This document shows positions 20,970-29,663 of a DNA stretch of 64,000 bases, piece by piece. The notes beneath the pieces are model-generated. The model made no database searches. It was not told where the DNA came from and was given only the letters and a program-made list of their open reading frames with translations. Where the stretch lies: NCBI RefSeq assembly GCF_017357405.1, contig NZ_CP071597.1, positions 2,976,001 to 3,040,000 of the forward strand, given 5' to 3'. The DNA comes from Halomontanus rarus (GTDB lineage: Archaea > Halobacteriota > Halobacteria > Halobacteriales > Natrialbaceae). Every line of letters begins with the position of its first letter. Position 1 is the stretch's first letter. The translations under genes were made by a program, and so were the position numbers.

Positions 20970-22193
20970 TCACGGCCCGCCGTAACTCGGTCCGTCGAAT
21001 CGTGCTTCGGTCCCGGTCCCGGTCCCAGTTCCGGCCGTGAACACGTCCGTCGACTCGGTCGCGGGATCGAACGTGAACAGGCCGCGCCCGGGACCGACCG
21101 CGTAAGTCGCCCACTGGGGGACGAACTGCGCACCGACCAGTTTCCGAACCCCGAGTTGGGTCAGTCGCGTCTCGGGGACGATGTGGTCGGCCAGTCGAAG
21201 GTCGACGATGCCGTCGAAGACGTACTCGTCGTCGATCGGATACGCTCGATCACCCGAGGTGGTCGCGCTGGCGAACATCGGAACGAACCGCGCCTTGCAG
21301 ACGGTAGCCCGAACGTCCTTGACGAAGTTGTGGAGCAACCGATCCTGAACGAGCGTGTCGATCTCGTCGATCGAGTCGAGGACGGTGACGCCGGTCTCGG
21401 TCATCTCGAGGTCGTCGAGCGCGCGTTCGAGGGCGCTGGCAACCTCCCGAAGGTCGCTGGGATCGCGAACCGCGACGACGGCGTCCTCGGCGACGCCGCC
21501 GACGAACTGACCCCAGTCGTTGCGCGTGCTCTGGAACGCGTCGCGATCCTCGAGGCGATGCGTGAAGCAGTCGACGATCCGCAGCCGATCCATCTCGAGG
21601 AACGGGAGGAGGTTCCAGTCGAGAGTGAAGAAGCGTTCGAGGACTGCGATCGGCGGGTCGTTGAACGCGACGATAACGGCGGGCTCGCCGCGGGTCAGCG
21701 CCCGCCAGACGAGTTCCGTCGTGAGTTCGCTCCGACGAGTCCCCTCGTCGCCGGTGAGGAGGACGAACGCGTTCGACGGGATACCTCGAGGGACGAGTGC
21801 GTCGAGCGGTTCGACACCTGTGGGAAAGCGCTTGTAGCCGTGTTCACGGACGATCTCGTCGTCCGCTTCGCCGTCTCGGCAGGCTTCCGAACAGAAGGGA
21901 CCGGGTGCGTCGTCGGTTCCCTGAACTGGTTCGTCGGCGATCGGGTACGTGCAGTGGGGACAGCGTTGCTGTCGCCGGTGCTGTCGGTGCTGTAGTTGTC
22001 GGTGCTGATCCTGCCGGTATCGTGGCTCTCGGTGCTGATCCTGTCGGTATTGGCGTTGCTGGTATTGATGTTGATGTTGATGTTGATGCTGGTGCTGTCG
22101 CTGTCGCTGGTGTCGTCTCTGTCGCTTTTCGTCCACGGTTCGTCCCGTCTGTCCCTCCGGCGGTCGGTTTCCGGGCCGGTCCGCGTCGTCCAT
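20970..22193 (-). CDS. KaiC/RecA-superfamily HTR-like protein with zinc finger
   Basis: 407 residues from the ATG at 22193 (MDDADRPGNR). Residues from about 25 to 65 are a His/Gln/Arg-rich low-complexity segment coded by short DNA repeats. A treble-clef-like zinc finger follows (CPHCTYPIADEP then FCSEAC). The rest is a RecA-fold domain: FPTGVEPLDALVPRGIPSNAF leads to GDEGTRRSE, where an active KaiC/RadA protein has GxxGxGKT, so nucleotide binding is doubtful. A Walker B-like TGVTVLDSIDEID is present. Proteins of this type are annotated in haloarchaea as HTR-like, with no proven function; a link to chemosensory or regulatory complexes is only suggested by that name. Confidence 0.7.
   Translation of the reverse strand: MDDADRPGNRPPEGQTGRTVDEKRQRRHQRQRQHQHQHQHQHQYQQRQYRQDQHREPRYRQDQHRQLQHRQHRRQQRCPHCTYPIADEPVQGTDDAPGPFCSEACRDGEADDEIVREHGYKRFPTGVEPLDALVPRGIPSNAFVLLTGDEGTRRSELTTELVWRALTRGEPAVIVAFNDPPIAVLERFFTLDWNLLPFLEMDRLRIVDCFTHRLEDRDAFQSTRNDWGQFVGGVAEDAVVAVRDPSDLREVASALERALDDLEMTETGVTVLDSIDEIDTLVQDRLLHNFVKDVRATVCKARFVPMFASATTSGDRAYPIDDEYVFDGIVDLRLADHIVPETRLTQLGVRKLVGAQFVPQWATYAVGPGRGLFTFDPATESTDVFTAGTGTGTGTEARFDGPSYGGP
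21972..22125 (-). repeat. Compound short tandem repeat coding His/Gln/Arg-rich tract
   Basis: Repeated short units (for example TGTCGGTGCTGT and TTGATGTTGATG on the plus strand) that give HQHQHQHQHQYQQ and QDQHR-type peptides on the minus strand inside the HTR-like gene. The basic, uncharged composition is unusual in a haloarchaeal cytosolic protein and suggests slippage expansion. Confidence 0.75.
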
Positions 22194-22330
22194 CGTGCGT
22201 GGGCTACGACGGACAGCCAAAAAGAAGGCTGGCCGCTCGAGCGTGACTGTCTCTCGGCCGTGACCGTCCGTGTGCTGCCTTCGCTAGCGTTTTCAGGGCC
22301 ACCGACGCACCTCGAGGTATGGGTATAGAT

Positions 22331-23320
22331 ATGGACACTGCACTCGTCATCGGCGGGACGCGGTTTATCGGCCGCCACCTCGTCGAGGACCTCCTCGCAC
22401 ACGACTACGACGTGACGATCTTCAATCGCGGGAGCCACGACAACCCCTTCGCCGACCGAGACGGCGTCACCCACGTCGAGGGTGACCGAACCAACGACTC
22501 GGCGCTCGAAGCCGCGGCGGCCGAGGTCGACCCCGACGCGGTCTTCGATTGCGTCGCCTACAAACCGCGGGAAGTCCGCGCGGCGACCGACACCTTCGCC
22601 GACTGCGAGGCGTACGTCTTCATCTCGAGCGGTGCGGCCTACGGTCGCGAGGAGATTCCCAAGCGCGAGGGCGTGACACCGCTGCGCTCGTGTACCACCG
22701 AGCAAGCGGTCGACGACAGCGAGGAGACCTACGGCAATCGAAAGGCCGAGGGCGACCGGGCGGTCGCCGCCGCCGCAGAGCGCGGCGTCAGGGCGATGTC
22801 GGTGCGACCGTGTATCGTCTACGGCCCCCACGACTACTCGGAGCGACTCGACTTCTGGATCGATCGGGTCAACCGGTTCGACCGCGTCCTCGTGCCGGGC
22901 GACGGCACTAACGTCTGGCACCGCGCCTACGTCGAGGACGTCGCCAGCGCGCTTCGACTCGTCGCCGAACGCGGCGAGGCGGGCGAGGCCTACAACGTCG
23001 GGGATCGACGACTCGTCACGCTCGAGGAGTCGGTCGAATTGATCGCAAACGCGCTGCAGACTGACGTCGAAATCGTCCACGCCGGCCCGCACGAACTCGA
23101 GGCCGGCGGCCTCTCGCTCGACGACTACGTCTTCTACCGCGAGTATCCACACGTTCTCTCGACGGCGAAACTCGCCGATCTGGGCTGGGAGTCGACGCCG
23201 CTCGAGGAGGCACTCGAACGGTCGGTCGCGGACCACCTCGAGAGCGACCGCGACGGGCACGAACACGGCCCCGACCGCGAGGACGAGGAGCGAGTCCTGG
23301 GGATTCTGGATACGCTCTGA
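22331..23320 (+). CDS. NAD-dependent epimerase/dehydratase (extended SDR)
   Basis: 329 residues if translation starts at 22331 (MDTALVIGGTRFIGRHLVED); an in-frame ATG four codons upstream at 22319 is also possible. The Rossmann glycine motif GGTRFIG is at the N-terminus, FISSGAAYG provides the Ser region, and ETYGNRKAEGDRAV gives the catalytic YxxxK. VRPCIVYGPHDY is the usual substrate-side segment. Enzymes of this group modify nucleotide sugars or act on flavone-like substrates; the substrate here is not evident. The gene stands between the HTR-like gene (divergent) and a methyltransferase (convergent), so the neighbourhood does not reveal a pathway. Confidence 0.85.
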   Translation: MDTALVIGGTRFIGRHLVEDLLAHDYDVTIFNRGSHDNPFADRDGVTHVEGDRTNDSALEAAAAEVDPDAVFDCVAYKPREVRAATDTFADCEAYVFISSGAAYGREEIPKREGVTPLRSCTTEQAVDDSEETYGNRKAEGDRAVAAAAERGVRAMSVRPCIVYGPHDYSERLDFWIDRVNRFDRVLVPGDGTNVWHRAYVEDVASALRLVAERGEAGEAYNVGDRRLVTLEESVELIANALQTDVEIVHAGPHELEAGGLSLDDYVFYREYPHVLSTAKLADLGWESTPLEEALERSVADHLESDRDGHEHGPDREDEERVLGILDTL

Positions 23321-23367
23321 GCGGTTCTTCGTACCGGTCTCGCAACTCGAAGATTCGTCCCTTCGAA

Positions 23368-24150
23368 TCACGACGTGGTTGCGCGAAGCGAGAACGTCAG
23401 CGGCAGGTCGGCTTCGGGGAGCGTCCAGCGTCCGCCTCCGTCGTCTTCCATCCGCTCCCACCGGTGCCAGTAATCGAAGGGGAACTCGTGAACGAACTCG
23501 ATTCGCAGTCCCGACGAGGCGAGTGCAGTGACGACGTCGCTCAGCGTATGCAGTGTCCGGTAGTGGTCCGTATCAGCCCCGAACCCCGATTCGTCTCGTT
23601 TGGACGGTTCGTCGTCGAAATACGATCGAACCGGCTCGAAGTCCTCGTCGAAGACGCGAGGGAGGGGATGGCCCTCGAAGAGGTAGAACGTGCCATCGTC
23701 GGCCAGCAACCGCTCGATCGCGGCCGCCCAGCCGTCGAGGTCGGGGAGCCACGCGAGGACGCCCCGCGACGTGTAGACGACGTCGAATCGTCGGTCGAGT
23801 ACCGCGGACGCGTCGTAGACGTTACACTGGACGAACGCTCCGTCGAGATCGGATTCGCCGGCGAGTTCGCGCGCGTACCGGAGGCTCTCCCCGGAGATGT
23901 CGATTCCCGTGACGTCGGCACCCTCGCGAGCCCACGAGAGAGTTTCGAGGCCGTTGTTACACTGGAGGTGAAGCAGCGACTTCCCGGCGACGTCTCCGAC
24001 CTCCTCGGGTTCGTGTTCGAAGAGCGTCGATTCGCCGTCTCGGAACGACTCGAGCGGGTAGCTTCCGTGCTCCATCTTCTGTGGCGTCGAAACGTCCCAG
24101 TAGCGTCGGTTCGTTTCGAAGAGCCTCTCCGCGTCTTCGTCCACGTCCAT
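23368..24150 (-). CDS. Class I SAM-dependent methyltransferase
   Basis: 260 residues from the ATG at 24150 (MDVDEDAERLFETNRRYWD); the open frame continues about 70 codons upstream, but that part is Arg-rich and unlike a haloarchaeal protein. SAM-binding motif I is LLHLQCNNGLETLSWA with an Asp acid residue in ADVTGIDISGE; motif II-like FDVVYTSRGVLAWL follows. The opening NRRYWDVSTPQKMEHGSYPLE is common to Ubie/Coq5-like small-molecule methyltransferases. The acceptor is unknown. Confidence 0.85.
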   Translation of the reverse strand: MDVDEDAERLFETNRRYWDVSTPQKMEHGSYPLESFRDGESTLFEHEPEEVGDVAGKSLLHLQCNNGLETLSWAREGADVTGIDISGESLRYARELAGESDLDGAFVQCNVYDASAVLDRRFDVVYTSRGVLAWLPDLDGWAAAIERLLADDGTFYLFEGHPLPRVFDEDFEPVRSYFDDEPSKRDESGFGADTDHYRTLHTLSDVVTALASSGLRIEFVHEFPFDYWHRWERMEDDGGGRWTLPEADLPLTFSLRATTS

Positions 24151-24397
24151 GGATCGAGCGACGGTACGTCGACACTTATTCGTGCGGTCGGGCGCCCGAT
24201 GGAAGTCGACGACCCGACGTTCGGTGTCTCGTCTGCTCGCGGACGTTCTCCGGCGACGAGGTGCGGGCCAGTAACGTGAACGCGAACCATGGGGCCGGTG
24301 ACGGGTCGGGCTGTCCGCGCCCGACGTATCGCCGCGACGCGGTCGATCGAATCGTCTACCCAATCACCGGTGCCCGATTCGAGCCATCGGCGATCCC

Positions 24398-24409
24398 GAT
24401 AAGAATAAC
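24398..24409 (+). promoter_or_regulatory. TATA-like element of the G1P dehydrogenase gene
   Basis: GATAAGAATAAC, 32-43 bases upstream of the ATG at 24441. An in-frame ATG at 24414 lies only a few bases after this box, so the later start is preferred. Confidence 0.55.
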
Positions 24410-24440
24410 ACGTATGTCGGCCCGCCGAGATGGTTCGGGT

Positions 24441-25499
24441 ATGTTCGAAAAATCGACGTGGATTCGCCTGCCGCGAAACGTCGTCGTCGGTCACGGCGTT
24501 CTCGAGCGGACAGTCGACGTGATCGACGATCTCCATCTTCAGGGCCGGCCGCTGTTCGTGACGAGTCCGACGCCGCGACGGCTCGCGGCGGACCCCATCG
24601 CCGCACAGTTCGAGGCGCGGGGGATCGACCCCGCGATCGTGACCGTCGAGACGGCGAGTTTCGACGCGGTCGAGACGGTGATCGAGACCGCCGAGGCCGA
24701 GGAGGTCGCCTACCTCGTCGGGATCGGCGGCGGGAAGGCGATCGACATCGCGAAGATGGCCAGCGACCACCTCGACATGGGGTTTCTCTCCGTACCGACG
24801 GCAGCGAGTCACGACGGGATCGTGAGCAACCGCGGGTCGGTTCCGGAGGGTGACACTCGCCACAGCGTCGCCGCCGAACCGCCGCTGGCCGTCGTCGCCG
24901 ACACCGAAATCCTCGCGGAAGCCCCCTGGGAACTGACGACTGCGGGCTGTGCGGACATCATCTCGAACTACACCGCGGTGATGGACTGGCGACTCGCCCA
25001 CCGGCTGAAGAACGTCGAGTACTCCGAGTACTCGGCCGCGCTCGCGGAGATGACCGCCGAGATCCTCGTCGACAACGCCTCGATGATCCGGCCCGGTCTG
25101 GAGGAGTCGGCCTGGATCGTCACGAAGGCGCTCATGTCCTCGGGCGTCGCGATGTCGATCGCGAGTTCCTCGCGGCCGGCCAGCGGGGCCGAGCACCTCT
25201 TCTCCCACCAGCTCGACCGGCTCGCACCCGGTGCGGCCCTCCACGGCCATCAGGTCGGCGTCGGTGCGATCATGACCGCCTACCTCCACGGCGGCGATCG
25301 CGGGATCTGGACCGACATCCGGGACGCCCTCGCCAGCATCGACGCCCCGACGACGGCCGACGAACTCGGCATCGACGACGAGACCGTCCTCGAGGCGTTG
25401 ACGACCTGCCACGCGATTCGCGACCGGTACACGATCCTCGGCGACGGAATGGACGAGCAGGCCGCTCGAGAAGTTGCGACGCGGACGGGTGTGATCTAA
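24441..25499 (+). CDS. egsA: sn-glycerol-1-phosphate dehydrogenase
   Basis: 352 residues from the ATG at 24441 (MFEKSTWIRLPRNVVVGHGV). The enzyme reduces dihydroxyacetone phosphate to sn-glycerol 1-phosphate with NAD(P)H, giving the archaeal stereochemistry of ether-lipid backbones. Family marks are the nucleotide-binding GIGGGKAIDIAKM (about 93-105), the substrate loop PTAASHDGIVSNRGS, and metal-binding residues in ASGAEHLFSHQLD and LHGHQVGVG. Length and motifs match the archaeal family closely. The gene is monocistronic, divergent from the methyltransferase. Confidence 0.95.
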   Translation: MFEKSTWIRLPRNVVVGHGVLERTVDVIDDLHLQGRPLFVTSPTPRRLAADPIAAQFEARGIDPAIVTVETASFDAVETVIETAEAEEVAYLVGIGGGKAIDIAKMASDHLDMGFLSVPTAASHDGIVSNRGSVPEGDTRHSVAAEPPLAVVADTEILAEAPWELTTAGCADIISNYTAVMDWRLAHRLKNVEYSEYSAALAEMTAEILVDNASMIRPGLEESAWIVTKALMSSGVAMSIASSSRPASGAEHLFSHQLDRLAPGAALHGHQVGVGAIMTAYLHGGDRGIWTDIRDALASIDAPTTADELGIDDETVLEALTTCHAIRDRYTILGDGMDEQAAREVATRTGVI

Positions 25500-25528
25500 T
25501 TCTGATGCCGAAAAACTGACGGGAGCGA

Positions 25529-26356
25529 TCAGCCGAGATCCGCGCGACCGAACCGCCACAGACCCAGCGCGATCGGAACGACGAGCCACGCGAGCAGGAC
25601 GACGACCATGACTTCGCCTTGCAGGTACCACGGGATGTCTTCGGGTATCCCGTTCATACGGTCGGGGAACGCCAGCGCAGTGGAGTACGTGTACGCCATC
25701 GTCGGGCTCAGCAGCGCCCGGATGAACTCGAGTCCGTCCTGTGACACGCCGAGATCGAGCAGGGAGTTGAAGACGTACTCGAACGCGGCGATGATCGAGA
25801 ATCCGGGCAACATCGTGAGGACGTTGGTGACGAAGAAGAAGCCGATCGCCCCGCCCATCGCTCGCGATCTCGAGGCCGTCGCGGCGGAGATTCCGATCGC
25901 GACGGCGACGTACGTCAGCGCGTAGAGAACTGTCAACGCGACGATGCCGGCGAAGACGTCGGCTTCGAGCGAGGGGTACCACGCGAGGGCCATCACCGCG
26001 GCCAGCGCGAACGAGAAGACGATCGCACCCGTGACGACGGCCGAACGGGTGAGGAACTTGCCGAGGACGACGCTCCGGCGGGTGTTCGGAAGCGACAGCA
26101 GGTACTTGATGCTGCCCGACTCCCGTTCGCCGGCGATGGCGAGATACGCCGAGACGAGCGCGATCAGGGGAATGACGAGTGCACCGATACCGGTGATGGC
26201 GAACAGTTGCGATTCGACCCGCGGTTCCGGAACGTTTCGCTGTCCGAAGTAGAACAACAGTACCATGAACAGGGTATAGATCCCGGCGACGAACCAGACG
26301 ACTTTCGCCCGTCGAACGTCGAGGAAGTCCTTTTTCGCCACGGAGAGGGTGCTCAT
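25529..26356 (-). CDS. ABC-2 type exporter, permease subunit
   Basis: 275 residues from the ATG at 26356, overlapping the stop of the ATPase gene by four bases (ATGA). It opens MSTLSVAKKDFLDVRRAKVV, the usual cytoplasmic lead of ABC-2 permeases, followed by a first transmembrane helix (VWFVAGIYTLFMVLLFYFG). About six helices are evident, including VIPLIALVSAYLAIAGERES, with the conserved RESGSIKYLLSLPNTRRSVVLGK cytoplasmic region, and a last VVVLLAWLVVPIALGLW. With the upstream ATPase it forms a two-component exporter; the cargo is unknown. NatB or multidrug/Cu-processing-like roles are possible but not shown. Confidence 0.9.
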   Translation of the reverse strand: MSTLSVAKKDFLDVRRAKVVWFVAGIYTLFMVLLFYFGQRNVPEPRVESQLFAITGIGALVIPLIALVSAYLAIAGERESGSIKYLLSLPNTRRSVVLGKFLTRSAVVTGAIVFSFALAAVMALAWYPSLEADVFAGIVALTVLYALTYVAVAIGISAATASRSRAMGGAIGFFFVTNVLTMLPGFSIIAAFEYVFNSLLDLGVSQDGLEFIRALLSPTMAYTYSTALAFPDRMNGIPEDIPWYLQGEVMVVVLLAWLVVPIALGLWRFGRADLG

Positions 26357-27342
26357 GCCGACACCTCTGTCTCCGTCTCGACTTCGTCGAGTTCCGCGTC
26401 GACGTCCGCCTCGCCGGTTCCGGTTCTGGTTTCGTTCCCGTTCGTGTACGTGTTGAACAACTGCTCGAGCGAGGTGTCCTCGGAGACGATGTCGAGGACA
26501 CTCGTCGCCGCACCCACCTGTGTGACGACGTCGTACTTCACCGGTGTGGCGGCACACGAGGCCGTGATCGTCGAGCCGTCGACGGTCACCGACTGGACGC
26601 CCTCGTGGTTCTCGAGGTCGGCGACGAGCGCGTCGGGGACGGTCTCGACGTCCAGCGAGATCGATGTATCGAGGTCGAGACTCTCCCGCAGGGAATCGAG
26701 GGTCCCCGTCGTGACGAGTCGCCCCGCGTTCATGATCCCGACGCGGTCACAGACCGCCTCGACCTCCCCGAGGATGTGACTCGAGAAGAAGACCGTCGTG
26801 CCGCGGTCGGCCTCGTCGGCGATGATCTCACGCATCTCCTGCATTCCCGTGGGGTCGAGTCCCGAGGAGGGTTCGTCGAGGATCAGGAGGTCGGGGTCGC
26901 CGGCCAGCGCCATCGCGAAGCCGAGACGCTGTTGCATCCCCTTCGAGTAGCCGCCGGCCGACCGCTCGGCGGCTTGGGGTTCGAGACCGACCTTCTCGAG
27001 GAGGTCGTCGGGGTCGTCGTCGGTCTCCTTGGTCTCGATGACCCACTCGAGGTGTTCGCGGCCGGAGAGTCGGTCGTACAGCGTCGCGCCCTCCGGGAGC
27101 ACGCCGATGTGCGAGCGGATGGTCTCCGACTCGCGCTGGGCGTCGTAGCCAAGCACCGTCGCGGAGCCGTCGGAGGGGCGAACGAAGTCGAGGAGCATGT
27201 TGATCGTCGTCGACTTGCCGGCGCCGTTGGGACCGAGGAAGCCGAACACTTCGCCTTCCTCGACGGCGAAGTCGAGACTATCGACAGCGAGGATGTCCTC
27301 ACCGAACCGCTTGGTGAGGCCGTTCGTCTGGATGGCGGCCAT
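26353..27342 (-). CDS. ABC transporter ATP-binding protein (ABC-2 exporter type)
   Basis: 329 residues from the ATG at 27342 (MAAIQTNGLTKRFGEDILAV). Walker A is GPNGAGKSTT, the Q-loop region is GVLPEGATLYDRLSG, the signature is YSKGMQQRL, Walker B is LLILDEPSSGLDP and the H-loop is FFSSHIL. After the ATPase domain (about 1-225) is a C-terminal domain of about 100 residues ending in a Thr/Glu/Asp-rich acidic tail. It powers the overlapping downstream permease. A minus-strand TATA-like box at 27368-27378 lies about 30 bases upstream, consistent with a leaderless two-gene operon. Confidence 0.93.
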   Translation of the reverse strand: MAAIQTNGLTKRFGEDILAVDSLDFAVEEGEVFGFLGPNGAGKSTTINMLLDFVRPSDGSATVLGYDAQRESETIRSHIGVLPEGATLYDRLSGREHLEWVIETKETDDDPDDLLEKVGLEPQAAERSAGGYSKGMQQRLGFAMALAGDPDLLILDEPSSGLDPTGMQEMREIIADEADRGTTVFFSSHILGEVEAVCDRVGIMNAGRLVTTGTLDSLRESLDLDTSISLDVETVPDALVADLENHEGVQSVTVDGSTITASCAATPVKYDVVTQVGAATSVLDIVSEDTSLEQLFNTYTNGNETRTGTGEADVDAELDEVETETEVSA

Positions 27343-27367
27343 GGGCGAGATTTTATACTCTGTTGAC

Positions 27368-27378
27368 GTATATCTTTT
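27368..27378 (-). promoter_or_regulatory. TATA-like promoter of the ABC exporter operon
   Basis: AAAAGATATAC on the minus strand, centred about 30 bases upstream of the ATPase start. A second AT-rich box (AGTATAAAATC, 27351-27361) lies closer to the ATG and could be part of the same region. Confidence 0.55.
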
Positions 27379-27590
27379 GCAACTATTACGGGACGCGGTC
27401 ACACGGTCAATGTTGTCACTCGTCGAATGTCGTGCTCGAAGGCGGCGGTTACTGAACTTCACCCTCGAGAGTGAGGATTCACTCCGACCACCGCCGACGG
27501 TGTACGCAGTTTCAGTTGTTACTATAGCTCCCGCCCAGATGGAGTTCGGCCGAGCCGAACAGCTATTCCACGGATTCGCGAACGAACACC

Positions 27591-29441
27591 TCAGACGTGT
27601 TCGTCCAAGAACTCGGCGATCGCCGAGTAGGCCTCGATGCGGTTCTCGAGTTTCGAGAAACCGTGGCCTTCGTCCTCGAAGATCAGCTTGCGGACGGGGA
27701 CGCCCTGCTCGCGGGCCTGCTCGACGATCTGTTCGGCTTCGCCGACGGGCACGCGCGGGTCGTTCTCACCGTGGAGGACGAACAACGGCGCTTCGATCGC
27801 TTCGATGTTGTTCGTCGGCGAGACGGACTCGAGGAACTCGCGGTCGTCCTCGAGCGAGCCGTACTCGGCCTCCCGGAGCGCACGCCGCCAGTCGCCCGTA
27901 TTTTCGAGGAAGGTGACGAAGTTGGCGATGCCGACGACGTCGACGCCGGCGGCCCACAGGTCGGGGTACTCCGTGAGCGCCGCCAGGACCATGAAGCCGC
28001 CGTAGGAGCCGCCCATCGCGACGATTCGATCGGGGTCGACGGCGGGGTGGTCGTGGAGCCACTCGACGCAGGCCTCGATGTCCGCGACGGAGTCCATCCG
28101 CTTTTCGACGTCGTCCAGGCTCGCGTACCCGCTGCCGTAGCCCGAGGAGCCGCGGACGTTCGGCTCGAAGTAGGCGTAGCCCCGGTCGAGGAAGTACTGC
28201 TTGACCGAGCTGAAGGACGGCCGGCGCTGGCTCTCGGGGCCGCCGTGGATGTCGACGATGACGGGTGTATCACCTGCAGCGGACTCCCGGCCCTCGACAC
28301 CGTCGGGAAGCGTGAGGAAGCCCGGTACCTCGAGTCCGTCGAAACTCTCGACGTGGACGAGGTCGGAGCCGTCGAACGTCTCCGGCGGGATGCCGGCTGT
28401 CGGCGCGGCGGTCCACTGTTCGGTCTCCCCGCTCTCGACGTCGACGACGAAGACGTTCGTGTTGATGGTGTCGCCGGTCGTCGACAGCGCGAATCGCTCG
28501 GCGTCGGGGTCGAAGCTCACGCCGCCGGAGATGCCGCCAGGGAGGTCGGGTTCGGGAAACGTTTCGAACGCGGTCGGATCGTCACTGTCGCTCTCGAACT
28601 CGCCGACGGTGAGGTCAGTGTAGCCCTCGACGTTCCGGGAGTAGACGAACCGCCCGGTCTCGTCGTCCAGCGCGATCCCGCCGACGTTCCACCCGTCACC
28701 CGAGGCGACGGTCTCGAGTTCCAGCGTCTCGAGATCGAGGTAGGCGAGGTAGAGCGTGTCGACGTCCTCACCGTGGTCGGTGACGAGGTACAGCCCCTCG
28801 CCGTCGGGCGCCCAGCTCGCGCTCTGGTAGCGGACGTCGCCCTCGTCCTCGTGGGGGGTGACGTGCTCGAGGTCGCCCGTCCCGCTCTCGAGGTCGAGCG
28901 TGTAGAGATCCTGATCGAAGTTGGAGTAGGCCTGTGAGACCAGTAGGTGAGAGTCGTCGGGGCTCCAGCCGCCGACGGAGAGCCAGCCGTCGCCTTCGTG
29001 GACGAGTTCGGCGTCGTCACCGGTGGCGTCCCGATCCTGGACGTAGACGTCGAAGACCGACTCGTCGCGGCGGTTGGAGGCGAACGCGAACCGCTCGCCG
29101 TCGTGGCTCCAGCCGCCCCAGCGGTGTTTGGCGTCGGGCATCGCCGTCAGGTTCTCGATGACGCCCGTCTCGGCCTCGAGGCGGAAGAGCTGGGCGCGTT
29201 CGTCCCCGCCTTCGTCCATCCCGAAGACGAGTTCGGGCCGCTCGGGTGACCAGGAGGCGAAGGTCACTCGCTCCTCGTAGAAGGTTCGCTGTTCCGGCCA
29301 CTCGCGTGGCCCCTCGAGCGTCCAGACCTGCGGCGTGCCCGTCGTGGTCATCAGGAACGAGAGTCGGTCGCCGTCCGGCCCGAACGAGGCACCGTAGGCG
29401 CTTCGGATGTTGAGATACCGCTCGATGTCGTACGTACCCAT
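27591..29441 (-). CDS. S9 family serine peptidase (acylaminoacyl/prolyl oligopeptidase type)
   Basis: 616 residues, no signal peptide visible. Residues 1 to about 350 form a WD40/TolB-like beta-propeller (repeated SWSPERPELVFG, GWSPDDSHLLVSQ and SWAPDGEGLYLVTD blades). The C-terminal alpha/beta-hydrolase domain carries the catalytic triad: Ser479 in GGSYGGF, Asp561 in ENDPRVP and His593 in EGHGF. Enzymes of this family cleave short peptides or N-acylated peptides, with the propeller excluding large substrates. The gene stands alone between the ABC exporter and an acidic surface-type protein gene. Confidence 0.93.
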   Translation of the reverse strand: MGTYDIERYLNIRSAYGASFGPDGDRLSFLMTTTGTPQVWTLEGPREWPEQRTFYEERVTFASWSPERPELVFGMDEGGDERAQLFRLEAETGVIENLTAMPDAKHRWGGWSHDGERFAFASNRRDESVFDVYVQDRDATGDDAELVHEGDGWLSVGGWSPDDSHLLVSQAYSNFDQDLYTLDLESGTGDLEHVTPHEDEGDVRYQSASWAPDGEGLYLVTDHGEDVDTLYLAYLDLETLELETVASGDGWNVGGIALDDETGRFVYSRNVEGYTDLTVGEFESDSDDPTAFETFPEPDLPGGISGGVSFDPDAERFALSTTGDTINTNVFVVDVESGETEQWTAAPTAGIPPETFDGSDLVHVESFDGLEVPGFLTLPDGVEGRESAAGDTPVIVDIHGGPESQRRPSFSSVKQYFLDRGYAYFEPNVRGSSGYGSGYASLDDVEKRMDSVADIEACVEWLHDHPAVDPDRIVAMGGSYGGFMVLAALTEYPDLWAAGVDVVGIANFVTFLENTGDWRRALREAEYGSLEDDREFLESVSPTNNIEAIEAPLFVLHGENDPRVPVGEAEQIVEQAREQGVPVRKLIFEDEGHGFSKLENRIEAYSAIAEFLDEHV

Positions 29442-29663
29442 ATCTCACCCCTCTCGGCTCGAACCGGTAACCGTTTCGACTCGATTTCCGATCGCTTCCC
29501 GTCGGTAGTCGGTGTCTACCCAGCTCGGTACCGGCCGATCCGCTCGACGCGCTGGGCGTGCCACGGACGCGGGCGTACGAGGCGATACCGGATCCGTTTC
29601 GTCTCGGTTGCGGCGAACGTCGTGCTTAACAAAGCGGGATCGGCCCCGTAGAACCGGGTACGA

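Noticed and set aside
23541..26513. 990-codon minus-strand frame spanning the methyltransferase, G1P dehydrogenase and ABC permease genes
   Set aside because: It is Arg/Ser-rich, crosses three well-identified genes in other frames and has no motif.
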